The notes beneath the pieces were generated by a model that was not told where the DNA came from, ran no database searches, and saw nothing but the letters and a program-made list of their open reading frames with translations. Shown here in pieces: positions 11,343 to 23,842 of a DNA stretch of 64,000 bases. The DNA comes from Cerrena zonata (Eukaryota; Basidiomycota; Agaricomycetes; Polyporales; Cerrenaceae). Positions within the stretch are counted from its first letter, which is position 1. Each line of letters opens with the position of its first letter. Location of the stretch: contig JASBNA010000003.1 of assembly GCA_038087015.1 (NCBI GenBank), positions 1 to 64,000 of the forward strand, written 5' to 3'. The translations under genes were made by a program, and so were the position numbers.

Positions 11343-13462
11343 TTAGTCGACATCGAACCCGGGGACAGATGTCATAGAGATCATCTCATCTCCGCGTCCA
11401 GTGGTTTCCGTCCTCGGAATATATTTCTTCTGATCCAACTCTGCAATAGTCTTGCACGTGAAGACCTTATACATTGCGCGGAGGCCATTGGCGAAGTCTT
11501 GTCTGTTGTAATTACGACAGTTGTCCCAATCACATCTACCGAAGATATTCAGGGTATCAGTCAGAGAAGTGATAAAGGCAATTGAGCAATACTCACGCAG
11601 CAGCCAAATGTAACGCCGGGCCATCAACAGCGAACAAGCGATTTTCCTCTGACTTCTCACCTCTCACCTCCTTTACTCGATCCCATACCTTCTCCGCCTC
11701 CTTCCTACTCTTCCACTCGCCTAGCATCTCTAACCAGTAGAGTAGCCCTTCCTCCAAGTCTGCGGAGTCAATCGTCTTCTCTCGTTGAGCCTTGTAGTTG
11801 ACGTAGTGGCCATCATCACTATCCTCGTCTTCGTCGCTATCATGACCGTCGCTATCATCTCCGTCTTTTCCATCGGCAGTTTGAAGAAACTCGTCCAGAA
11901 ACTTGTCCCTTCGTGTAAGGGCTTTTCGGACAACGGTGTCGGTACGACTTGGGGATATAACGGTAAATTTGCCCTTCTCAATTAGGTCAGAAAGCCAGTC
12001 ATACGCATCCTCCCAGCAAGGGAATATGTTTTCGACTTTATCGATAACACGGTTCTTATCCTCCACGAGTCCCTGAGTTATCAAGCTCAGAGCCTTCTGA
12101 CGAACTTCGGCGGATTTGCTTTTCGCAAAACCGTCGATGATGATCCCCAAAGCTTTCAGCGTCTTTGCCCGCGAGGGAAGAGTGTCGAAGAGTTGGAGAA
12201 GATCCTTGGGTGAATCCGATTTGAATATTTCTGTAGCGGTGTGGTAGTCTGTATTCGAAGGTTTGGGCTTATCAAATACACGTTCGCGGATAATTTCAAG
12301 TTGTTTCGTGAGTTCCGGAGTTTTGCCACAAGTCTTGCGATACAGTACGGACGAGATATATTGTTTGAAGGCTTGAATACGACCCTAGTGCTGTTCATAG
12401 AGTAGTGTAGTAGCTATATCTCTCATCTTTGGAGTCCAATGAGCATTCTGGGATCTAGAACCGTCCATCTGTTCTACGTCAAGTAAGATAAGTCTGGATG
12501 AGTTATGAAGCTACACAGCCAATAGAACATTTACCATCTTCATAACCTAAATAATCACAAATTTCCTCTTTGATATTAAAACGGTCAATATCGGCAAGGA
12601 TAGCCTTCGTGGACCCTTTCTTAGATCCGACAGAGACCAACAGCTCTCTCCACATCCAAGCAATGAATTGCATGGCGTTTGCCTTGTCTTTGTATATTAC
12701 CCTCCCGGAGGAATTCAAGATCGTTATGTTGTCGTCGAAGTCGCGAAAGTCCACGCTGATTCACCAGTTCAGTAGTTTCCATGAATATAGATATCCGAGC
12801 TTACGGAGAATCACATTGTTCAACCTCCTCTATAACGGTTGTACACAATACGAGGCATTTGTGGACCAATTGAACATCCAAAGCCTTCTCGATACCAATT
12901 TGCCATAAATTGGGGAGCCATTTCAAAATTTCGCTGGCAATCTCCATCATAATATCTCCTGAACGAAGCCCTAAACATTAGTTACGATCAAACGAGAACA
13001 AAAATATCGGAAAAGGAACCTTGTTCTTCATATTCATCGTCACTGTTACATTTGACGTCCTTGAGGAACAGCTTGACTTTGGTGTTTAAGCTCTTCTCAT
13101 GGACATTATACTTGATAAGACCTCGCAACTCCGCAACCCTGATATCCTCTTGAGCCAAGTCGAGTCTTTCGATGATCTGTTGTTGTACTTCGGGCGAAAG
13201 TTCATCAAGCGTGGGGTACAGATACTTCTCCAACAGACTTGGAAGAGAGTCAACCGGTACTTTGGATGAAAGCATATGTAGAGCGTCACTAGGTTTCTCT
13301 CCCTATAAGGATAAGGATAAGCATCAGTAGTTCGCGTTAATCATGACACGTAGACATGATACTAGCACAAGGTGAGACGTGCTTCAAGCAGCATCTCGCA
13401 CTCACCGCTCTCGCACTGACACCTTCATTGGAGGTCCTTCGTTTCTTCGACACTCGTGGCAT
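11343..13462 (-). pseudogene. Six-exon gene of unknown function, otherwise intact but with one in-frame TAG
   Basis: The exons are 13462-13406, 13302-13020, 12970-12805, 12755-12535, 12473-11597 and 11535-11343, all in phase, giving 598 codons. Translation starts MPRVSKKRRTSNEG. A single TAG at 12387-12385 interrupts the fifth exon, and I found no GT-AG intron that would remove it and keep the frame. The rest reads cleanly on both sides. The protein is largely helical and charged, with an acidic DDSDGHDSDEDEDSDDG run and a C-terminal CDWDNCRNY motif. I do not recognise a domain; repeated helical pairs (SAEVRQKALSLITQG) suggest an ARM/HEAT-like solenoid, which is a guess. A fragment of a second copy lies at 21738-21890. 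It may be a recently killed gene, or a live one with a sequencing error, polymorphism or recoding. Confidence 0.65.
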
Positions 13463-14852
13463 ATGTGGGTGAAGTCAAAGTAGGGTATGTGCCGAAGAGC
13501 ATGCATCGTCGGTGTCAATTACGTATACGGCAAACTAGTACACATCAACTAATCAATTTTTGAATATTTCCGGAATCCTAAATAATGAATTTATACTGTA
13601 GTATTCCTGAGAATATATGATGAGGACTGTGGAGCGCCTCGTCCTGGTCTACCTCAGGGTTGCCTTGATGGAAAGACGAGGGAAGGGCAATCTCGATGTT
13701 TCCTGATCTACGGAATACTAAACGATAATAAGCGTTACAGTAACCACGGACCCTATATGCGTTTCCATAAGGCAAGGTGGACGATCGAAAGATTTGAAAA
13801 GCAAGATTAGCTTCACACGCATGAGCAGGGGACGGACGGTATGCGGCTCTTCTAATCGGACGAAAGTAAAGATGACGATGCAGATGGAATAGCGCGGATC
13901 TGCAGGTCGAGGGTTCCCCAAATAAGAAAACACAAAAGAGATATATGAGTGTGTTGTTAGAGACCGCCGGGAAGCAAGGATCTCTGGAAATTGATTGGCT
14001 GTTGACGCTGGGCAGTGGCGGATGTACGGAGGTGCATGTAATACCAGAAAAAGAGAAGATGCATAGCATAGCCATGGGATACAAGGATTCTATGCAGATA
14101 TGAAGCCTGAGCACAGTCGAAGGATAAGTGACACACCTAGGCCGATCGTCAGGGTCAAGGAGCCTTGCCCTGAATCCTTAGTTGCTTTGGTTCGGGGGTC
14201 GATTGATGTTACTTAAGATAAAGTTTGACACCACAGCATGTCGCGCACATCTGTGCTGTACTACCGTTGGCGAGGGATGATGTCAAGTGTGAGGCCATAT
14301 CTGGTGATGATCGATGATTGTTGAGGAGCGGAGTCGGCACTGTGTCTACCAGAGAGAGCTTGTATCAAAGCTCCTTCGATGAAGCGCAAAAGATGGATAT
14401 CGATGAGGGTTGGTGACGACGGCAAGCATTGAGGAGGTGATAAAAAGATATTTTTCGAAGCACATGTTGACTAATGAAGACTTTACGAAGTATAGGAAGT
14501 GCGCAAATGGCGTTCCTTCTTGGTATCATGGTGGGGTACAGGTTGTGTCTTAGTGTGCGTCTGTTCCCAATCCCGATGGTAGATAGGTAGGAAGGTAAGG
14601 CAAGTCAAGGCGAGTCAAGGCACCCTATGCTCGTTAGTCCCATGGCAGTTCGTACGCACGCAGCACCCTTGGCCTGCCGGTAATTGCCGAAGCATCATCA
14701 GGATCTGGGTTCTGTACCTTAGTCGGACTCTACCTTGCCCTGCCTTGGATCCATCCCAGCCCGCACTTCACACTGACATTCCCTTACCGGAATTCAATGT
14801 CTGCTTCATCGGTATTTGCGAATGTCACCGCTACGGTTTGGATATCCTTTTG
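13463..14852. other. Intergenic with AAGGC-rich repeats
   Basis: No supported gene. The stretch 14588-14623 repeats AAGGCAAGTC-like units, and CTTGCCCTGCC occurs at about 14729. Similar GC-rich words occur upstream of both hAT genes, so this may be hAT-derived. The 178-codon frame on the minus strand (14114-13578) lacks a proper start, introns or domain. Confidence 0.35.
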
Positions 14853-15447
14853 TCAACTACTACTCCGTTTCTGCCTATATCTCGGCACCTGGAATCTAAG
14901 AAATTCTTTTTCATCGGGATTCGGGGTAGCATACTCAGATATGTCTTCCAGAATCTTGTGGATCCTGTGTCGAACTCCTGGTGGCACTGTCGACTTACAC
15001 TCAAACTTTGCGCCGCTGGCAGCATCCGAACCATCTGCGTATCTCGGCTCTCTGACTTTGAGCGAAAGCTGCTCCTTGGGAGGATGCACCGAATGTGGCT
15101 GATTGCCATTCTCATATGCATATGGTATCCCTACACGTCATCTTCAAACTTTTCCGAACAGGCTAATTATAATAATTAGAATTTAGTTGAGATATCATAT
15201 TATTTTCCTTCAAGGCCGATCAGGGATTCAGGGTAGCGTGGTAGTCACCTTGAGCGCTTCTTGGTGTGAACTTGAAGATGGATCCGACGTCATCAAACTT
15301 TGGACTCCACGAAGTTCCCTGTAACTTCTCATCTTCTCGAGTTCTTTTGTTGCTTACCTTGATGCTCACCCTGATGCTTTCCCAGACCGCCCAATTACTT
15401 GTTCCATGAATGGCCAGGAATAGCAAAGCGTAGGTGCTCTGTCTCAT
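14853..15447 (-). CDS. Possible small secreted protein, two exons
   Basis: Exon 1 (15447-15249) and exon 2 (15130-14853) join in phase across a 118-nt intron (GTGACT...GTGTAG), giving about 158 residues. The start MRQSTYALLFLAIHGTSNWA looks like a weak signal peptide. The rest is hydrophilic, with IPYAYENGNQPHS and a C-terminal ILEDISEYATPNPDEKEF helix. No family is recognised. The intron is longer than is typical here and the donor is weak, so the model is tentative. Confidence 0.35.
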
Positions 15448-18017
15448 TCCCTCGTATGTCTAACCCTTTGAGGAGCCGGATCATGTATCCCTGCCCTGTC
15501 CTACCTTGCCTTGCACCTCGAGAATAAGGTTTCCGGGCACGGTGAACCACTCATTGTAGAACGCTTCTCCGTGTTCTCTCTGAACACCCAGTTTTGCAAC
15601 GTACGGCCTGTAACAGCCTTCGCTCGCGGCGTCTTCTCAAGCGTGACTACGCAGTTCCTAGTGCACAATGAAATGGGGTTCTGTCATATTGCAAGTATCG
15701 GTGTCTAAGTCAATATCGCCTGGGGCTCTGGTATATATAAGTCGCGACTTCTCTCCCCCTGCTTTCCATCTCAACCCATTACTGTTTTACGGCTGTTCCT
15801 GGTCCAAGAAGTGCAGTATTACCGCTACACTACTGCATCTATATCCGCCCATATTACGCGTACTGCTATCTGAACTGTATCCCACCCATACCCACCTGCT
15901 GCCACCGTCGACATTATCTACCACCACGCACAATATGGGCACCCAAAGTTCGTACACCGTGACCACCGCCGGGACTTCTAAGCCGTCCAAGCCGTCCAAG
16001 CCGTCTACCACACGTCCCCGAAGTTTGTAGTCGGTGCATGCCTACGGTAAGAATCCTCCGAGCCATTACCTAGCGTCTCAGTGAACTTACGAACGTGTTG
16101 TGTCTACTAGGATGCCTTTGTGATCGACGTGCTATACTCAATAGTTTCAATCACGGTAAGCCCGTTACACTGGCTGTCGCGATGACCTGACCACTAACGG
16201 ACTGTCGCTTGCTTTAATGTCATTTCTGCTCGTTGTCTTCGTTGGATAGGTCACAAAACTGCTCCATATCGTACAGCTCAACGCACGATACGTACATTGG
16301 GATCTTAGATACTGCACGGCACCCTGTGTCCATTCTTCACAAATTTCCTCTACTTTTTCTCGCATTCCCCCTGATATATCCGCCATGTGGTTCGTTTTCT
16401 TCTTTTACCTTTCTTTATGCAGACTTCTATGCTCCTTTATTCGTTTGATTCGTATCGCATAGCTGCACAGCTGTCCAAGTACCACTAGTGAATAGTCAAT
16501 ACTTCGTCCGCATTCAGCTACAAATAGACGATTACTTGCTTTCCTCAGCACATTGCGTTACGACTAAACTCCAAATATGGCTGTTGTTTCTGACCGCCTT
16601 CCTAATTTAGACATACACGACTGCTTATGTCATCTCATCCTAACGTTGACTCGACTTGAGAATTCTACAGTTGAGATCGAACCTGTCTATTTCTTGCTAT
16701 ACAACTTACGCAGTGATCTTATCTCAATGGCCATAACACTTGACTCACAATGTACCGTAATACCTCTTGATGTGCTCCTACCAAGACGTGTTGAAGAGGA
16801 TCGCCCAACCTAGACACCAACCACGGATTTTCGGTTCAGTGAGCGAGTTTTAGTTCAATGTATATTGAGAGGACCGGACGCATGCTACGCACAGGCTCAG
16901 ACACAACAAGCTCTAGATGGTACCCAAGCCCGTAGTGAGAGATGGTCCACAAATAAAGGGTGACGAGCGGAGCGAGGAAGGCAAGCATACTTTTAGATAC
17001 CCAGATCACTCATCACTAATATCCTTCTCGCTAGCCTGGCTCCGTTGTATTCTGCCAAATATGCTAATAAACAGTGTTCCTCAGGCCATTCCGCTTCTCG
17101 CTTGACTTGCCCCGCATCTACTGGCAGAAACGAATATTTCGGTATTTCGCAGAAACTACAACATTCGATCCTACTTTTCATGATCTGGGAAGGTACGAGG
17201 ATGATCACTATCAACTCTCATACACTCAAAGGGACAAGTCTACATCATCTACACCTCATTTTTCCTATGTAGGGTTTTCTGGATAGGTATTTCGTTTGTA
17301 CCTAAAGCATTATGGTGTGTAAGTCTTCCTCCAGACGTTGCATGTCACTCTATTATACTTTTGTCGTATCCTTCTCAGCAGCTTGATAGGGCGGAAATGT
17401 TGCAGATGCCGTGGTTTCCGCGAGACCCACTCAGTCATACTGTCTTCACGAGATTAACCCGACGTTTTGATCACGTTTAAAACTCATGTGGGTTGCTATT
17501 ACCAGAATGACATTAATGCCCAGTTATCTTTGTAGCTTCTCAGCTCTTCGTTTCGAGTGATATCAGATCAGATCTACCCAACCTGTCGATTTGACCAGTC
17601 TGTCACCGTGTTGATACCGAATCTATGGTATGATATGGGCCACATGCAAAATTACAATCTATATCTTCACAAGCAATCGGCGTCACACTATACATACTTG
17701 TCCCGGAAATGAATTTCCTATTACGCTGGGGTTATTTGACCATGACTAATGTATGTCGTTCGTGCCAGGTAGCTCATAGTACTATATTGATATTAGCGCC
17801 ATACCCTTCAGATTTTAAGATTTCGAGGCTTCAGCACTCGGCGCTCGGTGTCATCTGTGTGAAAAGGGGGCTTTAAATGGGGATAATGCTTTGCACAGCT
17901 GCCAAAGAACGTCTTACTTGTGACCAACCAGCTGCAGGCAAGGTAGGGCAAGGCAGGGTGGGCCAGAGCACGGAAATGAAGAGAAAGGCAGTGGCACTGT
18001 CCGTTGTTATCTGATCC
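15448..18017. other. Long region with promoter-like and fragmentary coding signals only
   Basis: A TATATATAA box at 15732 precedes an ATG at 15935 that opens a 31-codon frame with three SKP repeats (16 nt downstream of the start of a hAT-like leader), perhaps the remains of a hAT 5' end. At 16577-16813 a 78-codon ATG-started frame (MAVVSDRLPNLD...) has no known match. At 17086-17285 an open exon-like frame follows a TTCCTCAG acceptor and reads SLDLPRIYWQKRIFRYF before a stop. I cannot join these into a gene. From about 17395 the sequence resembles the 5' flank of hAT-1. Confidence 0.3.
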
Positions 18018-18024
18018 CGCTACG

Positions 18025-18032
18025 TATATAAG
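18025..18032 (+). promoter_or_regulatory. TATA box of hAT-2
   Basis: TATATAAG lies 93 bases before the ATG at 18118, at almost the same spacing as in hAT-1. Confidence 0.55.
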
Positions 18033-18117
18033 ATGACCTCGAGCTGACAGTACTTTATGGCAGCTCTTGTTTCTCCCTATCATATTCTACAGCCTTCAAC
18101 CCTACTGCTTGTATACG

Positions 18118-21100
18118 ATGTCTCAGGACTCCACTTCGTCGTACCCCCGACAGACCAATAACTTCTGTCTCACACCCTTCCCGACAGTCTCATCCGATCC
18201 ACAGTCTCACTCAATATCCAGATTGCAGTCCATTTCGTTCCATCAGACCACAGGAACAGTAGTAAGTTTTCAATTATATCTCACCAATTTCTCGTTTAAA
18301 CCTGGGCCTTCGCGATAGCCTACGTCCCAATTCTACAATGTCTCTCACAACACTCCATATCCCCCATATGAAGCGCATCCATTTGCTTCTGGGCCGCCTT
18401 CGTCCCATTTAGCCCCATCCAGTCAACGCTTGCACCACAACTTATCCGCATCGCACCTCTCTCGTGTTGATGATGGGCCATCTGGCTACTTCGGCGACAC
18501 TACTGCTCCAGTTGGTGAAGATTTCTCTCGTAAACGGAAAGCGACGGATGGCCTAGCGGAATCGAGACTAGCGACGCGACAGAGGCAAATGGTCACCATT
18601 GATCCACCTGGGCCATACGCAAGTGCTGGTGAAATAATTTCGAATGAGACTCCTGATAACGAAACATTATCAACTAGTAAAAATACTCTTTACATTTCAG
18701 ATGTTGGGCCATCGTCGTTCCGATCAGCCCCGATAGACTCCTCACACCAATCATGCGTATCCCCCACGAAGTCCATTACCAAGGAGACTCGCCAAACCGA
18801 CACTGCGACCGATTTGTGGAACTTCGTCTTTGGTAGCCAGCAACAAGAGGAACCAGAAAGTCTACGTTCCATGGATCATAAGACGAGATTCACCTCCAAA
18901 CCAAAAACGGAGTTATATCCGTTCATTGGATGTAGTATTTGCAAGTAAGTCACCACCATCTATAGGGTAGCCGTACTTATCCTTAATGCTGCTCATGGAT
19001 AAGACAGGACGGGATTTGGAAAGCGTGGAAGAATAGTAATGGATGTAACAAGCATATCCGTCGCCACCTCATTAACAAACACAAGGCGCGATATGTGGCT
19101 GAAGTGAGAGAAAAGGGCTTGAAAAATGCAGACAGTGTCCCCTCTACGACCTCAATGGAAAGTGGGAAAGGTAAGGCAATTGACGGTTCTTCAATGAATC
19201 TGCCTGCAAAGGCAGGTCTCGAACATTACCTTGCGCGATGGGTCTCTGCAAATGGACACGTATGTTTGAACCCATCGAGCTGATGTTTCGAAGTGCATTT
19301 ATTTATTTGTTTTTATTAGGCAATCTATAGCATGGAATGTCCAGAATTCCTGGGTTTGATCCAATACATTGATCGAGAATACATGAGTGTCAAAGATCTG
19401 CCCTCCAGGGCCAGACTTGAAGGAACTATCGCCCAAGAAGCGTCGCGGTCGCGTGACAAGCTGATTTATAACTTGACGGTGTGTATCGCGATCTCATTCT
19501 TATCGTTTAGGAATACCTATTATCATCCAGCATTCATCGGGAGGAATTTCCATTACTTACGACACTCGTTCCGATGGACACTTTGGTGGTTTCTCAGCTG
19601 TGACTGTCCATTGGTGCGCAGAATCGCCAGCCGGTGATCTAACTATACACTCCGAACTGGCAACTCTTGAATACGTTCGTGGCCCATGTTCATGGGATAC
19701 CCTTGGCAAACAATTTCAAAAAATCTTCGGTCCAACGGTCCTTAAAAAGGTTCGTAATTATTGGTCACTACCCTTAGGCTAGTCGAGCTTCAAATATCCC
19801 TTAGATCACGACTGTTTCTAGAGAAGCGGACACATTCGTGATGGATGGCTGCATTTGTAAGAACACACACTGCGATCTACAGGGCGATAAACACCTGGAG
19901 TACTGTATAACCTTTGCCGTTTTAAACAAATATTAATGATAATTAATTACATCTTATGCAGTTGCTTTTCTCGCGCGCTAAACTTCCGGATATTGGACGC
20001 ACTCGAGAAGATCAAACTTCCATGGACAGCCAGAAAATTTACAGAGAATCGTCATAGTTCTGAATCACTTGATGATGACAGCTCAGCTAATTCAATTACT
20101 ATCGTGGATGCCCTTTGTCGTAGTCAAGTTTTCGTGCAAGCTTGTCAACGTGTTCAAGTTGGATTGACGGACCAGATCATTCCCCTTCGAGAGCTGTCTC
20201 AAGCACTAGTATCCCATGACTACGAAAACTGGGGATCAATACTATTTGTTATTGATCGTCTTCTTGAGATGAAGTCGGTATGTCTTGAAACTACTATTTC
20301 ATTTGTTTTTTTGACTACAGCAGTTCTCAATCACCACCAGACCCTGTCTACAATATCGAAAAATGCCTCTGACTATGTTAAGAAAATTTCTTTAAGCGAT
20401 CGTGAATGGTCTACCCTAGAAGATACAAGAGAGCTTTTGGATATTATTCGTCAAACCCAGCTCTCGCTAGACTTCGGGCACTACGAGGCAATAATCCATA
20501 CAATTCAAACGTGTTATAATCTCAGAGACAAGCTTTTGACATTGCGGCAAAAGGCTCCTCTCCTCGAAGAATGTATTGACCATCTAGTACAAGGCGATTT
20601 CCGCCCCTGGGAGCCGAATTATAATAATTACATCTTCTTCGCCCTCAGTAAGACATATTTCATTATATCACCACATTGCTAATGCAGCGTAGTTATTAAT
20701 CCAACAGTGAAGTTCTCTAATTTCACCAACGAAAGGAACTGGGACAAAGATGATATAGACCTGATCAAAGAATCCTTTGTCTCCTTGGTAAGTTACTCTT
20801 TGTCTTGACATACATATAGGTCGCCCATCGCGATTTTGATAGATGATGGAGAAGCACTGTATGGCGAAACGAGTGAGCTTCAACCTACATCTGCATGCTT
20901 GAGCTGTTCTTGATTCTGTCTTATCACCAGTATACCGACTCCCAAGAACCAAATGAATCTCACAATACAACAGGCGAGTCAGAAAGTGATGACCAGGCTG
21001 TGGTTGAAGCCGAACTATCAAAATACTTGGAGGCTGGCATTGAAGTGCTAACTTCAAGATTCAATCTTCTCACCTTCTGGAAGGTGTGCTGAATCAATTG

Positions 21101-21462
21101 ATGCTCATCACATTTCATGCTCATAACCTTCGGTGGCATATTAGGCTTCAAAAGAAACATATCCCAATATCTATGCTATTGTACTTGACTGCTTGCCCAT
21201 GCAAGTGAACTCTATATCGATCGCACGGATTCTCTGGACAAGTGAGCATACCTATGCCCTTCGTGGTGGACAAATATCGTTCCAAACTTTTGAGAGACTT
21301 CAGCGTCTCAAGTTTTCCGGCGGGAATGTTCGTTTGCACGATACTGTCTGGGGTCATCTAGAGACAGAGGATGCATTCAAATCCGAGCTTCCTGCATACA
21401 AGTGCCCTTTGGATAGCGTGCTTCGCCCCCTTTTTCACTCGGAGAATACCCCTCTGATTTAG
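18118..21462 (+). mobile_element. hAT-2: second hAT transposase gene, hATC signature degraded
   Basis: The exon order and domains match hAT-1: MSQDSTSSYPRQ start, SRKRKAT patch, BED finger (IGCSICK, then KNSNGCNKHIRRHLINKH), ISITYDTRSDGHFGG with the first catalytic Asp, a DRLLEMKS helix, an EWSTLEDTRELLDIIRQTQ segment and the hATC domain. Frames stay open, yet the core hATC motif has lost its Cys and Glu: VVSCERIFSKSEHT of hAT-1 aligns with NSISIARILWTSEHT here (near 21210-21250). That motif is needed for dimerisation in active hAT enzymes, so activity is unlikely. The second catalytic acidic motif is again not visible. The copies are diverged enough that this is not a recent jump. Confidence 0.78.
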
Positions 21463-21737
21463 GAGAAATACGTACACACCTGATCGTATATGATGTTAGA
21501 ATTTGATGCGGCTAATGGGCTGTGAAGGTTCATAATCAATTCTCTTTATGAACTAGTCCGATGCGTTTTTCATATCTATCCCAGAGAGGTCCTACGGCGC
21601 GTACCTTTTAGCAACTTACTTTTCTTTCTTTCAGAGGAAGGAGCTCTGGAAGAATGGAACAGCGTAAAAAAGAGAAAGGCATATACATTCGTTCGGGCTG
21701 TGTATCAACAAGACAAAAAAGGAAACTTTGTCTCGCG
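21463..21737. other. 3' flank of hAT-2, no gene
   Basis: Non-coding sequence between the hAT-2 stop and the gene fragment that follows; no feature seen. Confidence 0.4.
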
Positions 21738-21890
21738 TCTGATAAAAGAGATTCTCTATTCGAGCTACCGGGGAGAGCTCATCGAGCGCAGGGTACAGAT
21801 AGTCGTCCAGTAAATCTATGAATGTTTAGACATTGACTTTGGATGCTATGTCGCGTAGAACATCGCTTGGTCTTTGTTCCTAAGATGCGA
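21738..21890 (-). pseudogene. Fragment of a second copy of the 11.3-13.5 kb gene
   Basis: Read on the minus strand, QRPSDVLRDIASKVNV, a TAA, then DDYLYPALDELSP matches EKPSDALHMLSSKVPV and EKYLYPTLDELSP of exon 2 of the gene at 11343-13462. The intron acceptor before this exon is kept (ATCTTAG here, CTTATAG there), so the fragment came from genomic DNA and not from a reverse-transcribed mRNA. Only this exon is recognisable. It lies between two parts of the hAT-2 3' flank that are closer together downstream of hAT-1. Confidence 0.65.
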
Positions 21891-22485
21891 TATTCGTCAA
21901 TTATCCGTCTAGCTAACAAGGATGCATATAGGATAAGTCAATGTTTCCATACCTGGGACTTACTGGTCTCTTGCTCTTACCAGAGCTCTTTCGTTTCTTG
22001 TATGTTTACGGTATAGTATTTGTGTTGCTGTGGATGGTTAAAGTAGAAGGTAAGTGGTACGTAATACCGTTCTTTCATTCACCTCTTTGTTATTAAAGTC
22101 ATCTGTGTGTACGTGTTTGGTTTTCCGTATTCCCTTTCTCAGTCATTGTTGTTTAGCGAATTGTCGATTATCCCTTCACTGAGGCTTCACTCGTCGACAC
22201 ACTTGAACACCCAAACCAGACACACCTTGTTGAAACCAATCGGTAGGTATAATGCCTGTTAGTAACGATTCGGTGTGTTTCCCGACAGTCTAGTAACTTT
22301 CTCTGCATACAGAACTGTCTCTTTTCAACGTGAAACAAATATTCTACCTTGTGTATCAGCCATTGGGCTCTTTCAGTTCACTTAGGTCACGCTCTCGTGC
22401 TTCATTTTTGTCCCCTCGTCCCCTCAGCTATATCGAGCTTAAATCACTTTCCTAGGCAACCCAAATCATATAGACTGACTGTCGA
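21891..22485. other. Rest of hAT-2 3' flank and upstream of family A copy
   Basis: 21938-22135 matches the 3' flank of hAT-1. No gene is seen in the remainder. Confidence 0.45.
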
Positions 22486-23842
22486 GATGTTTTCGGGACG
22501 GTGAGTGCCTTCACCATATCTTCGCATAATGATAAGCAGACCATGCAGCATATGTTGCTCGTATCGAACTTGAAGAACGCAAAACGGTAAGAGCAAGAGC
22601 GACGCTTACCCCTAACTCCACAAAGTTTTATTTACTTAATGTGTTTCTTATTGCAGGTCAACCTTAACCTTAGACTTCTATCGCAGAAACTACGGGGGTA
22701 TGAGAACGCATGTTCACACTTTTATATCAAGGCAAGTCGCCATGTACCATATATGCAAGTACTGCTATTCCAGCTTGGAGTTCTATATCCGTATTCCCCT
22801 GGCAATCGCCGATCCCTTCGACTGTATACACACTCTCTCATATCCTATCTTTCACTTCTTAGCATCATCGATCATCGAATCTTTCATACTTTTAGATTGA
22901 ATGTTTCGTCCTTATTATCTCATTTTAACTCGTCTCCGACCAGAAGACACTGGAACCGAATGGGGGATCATAGACTGGAGATGGTGCTGCACGTCTCATC
23001 GTGAAGAGTACGGTCGGCTTTTGATGGGTTACAAAGCCATCGAAGGCAAGATCGCTACTCTCCACAATAATGTCATCCAATCCACCTACGGACGGTTCGG
23101 AAGGTGTGAGGCGGTCGATAGAGATGTCGGATATCATAGAAGAGGCTACTGAGTGGGTAGATGCGATCGGCGAGGGAATTTAAGCTATGACCGAGCTACA
23201 CGATAGATTTTGTCGTGGGCTCCCCGGTAAGTATCGCTGCAGCTTGTCATTTACTCTGATCCTTCTGGGACAGTTAGCTTAAGTATTCTGAACTTTATAA
23301 CTTGCTTTCAGGGCAGGACGTCCATACGGATACAATCCGTATGCTCAAGGATGAAAGAGAAGAGGCTCTTGAAGTCTTGTTCGAATCAAGCAAAAAGCGT
23401 CGGGACCTCGAACATGTTAACTACTGCAGTCAGTCATGAGATTTTTTAATTGATCCAATACTCAACCGCCTTTGATCATACCTCAGAAATGTATGATGAC
23501 TCGTTGAATCAGGTTCCGCGTGATGCAATCACAAGCTATAGCGAGACAAGTGAGCGGACCCAACACCTATTCGGATATTTGGATACAGCCATCTAGGACT
23601 ATAATTATCACGACGCAGAACTTGAAGCACAGGAAATTCAAAAGATGCACTCTTCCGTGCGTCCGAAGGAGGATAACAGAGCACTCATTCTTGCTTTTTT
23701 TGGACATGTGTTTCTAGCTTGGGTTATTTCTGCGCTCACTATAGGGGTTATCAAGATTTGGGTAACGATCATTCTTCGCATATTTCTATTCGGCGCAGCT
23801 TCCATGGCAGTAGTATTGCTATGCGTCCGTATATTTACATGA
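22486..23842 (+). pseudogene. Decayed family A copy (membrane tail intact)
   Basis: Segments align with the family A gene at 5521-6549. RWCCTSHREEYGRL (22980-23020) equals RCSAHREQYSRL; GSEGVRRSIEMSDIIEEATEW (+1 frame, about 23090-23160) equals SPEGVDSLKTVKEVDLALD; LEHVNYC equals SQHVRYC. The last exon (after an intron at 23551-23597) ends in a DAELEAQ segment and a strongly hydrophobic tail of about 50 residues to the stop at 23842. The frame must shift near 23070-23085, an in-frame TAA follows at about 23180, and the second Cys of the head is missing. I found no clean start exon. The membrane tail remains open. Confidence 0.6.

Noticed and set aside
13578..14114. 178-codon minus-strand frame
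   Set aside because: No ATG at its beginning, no domain, no intron support, unusual composition; probably chance.
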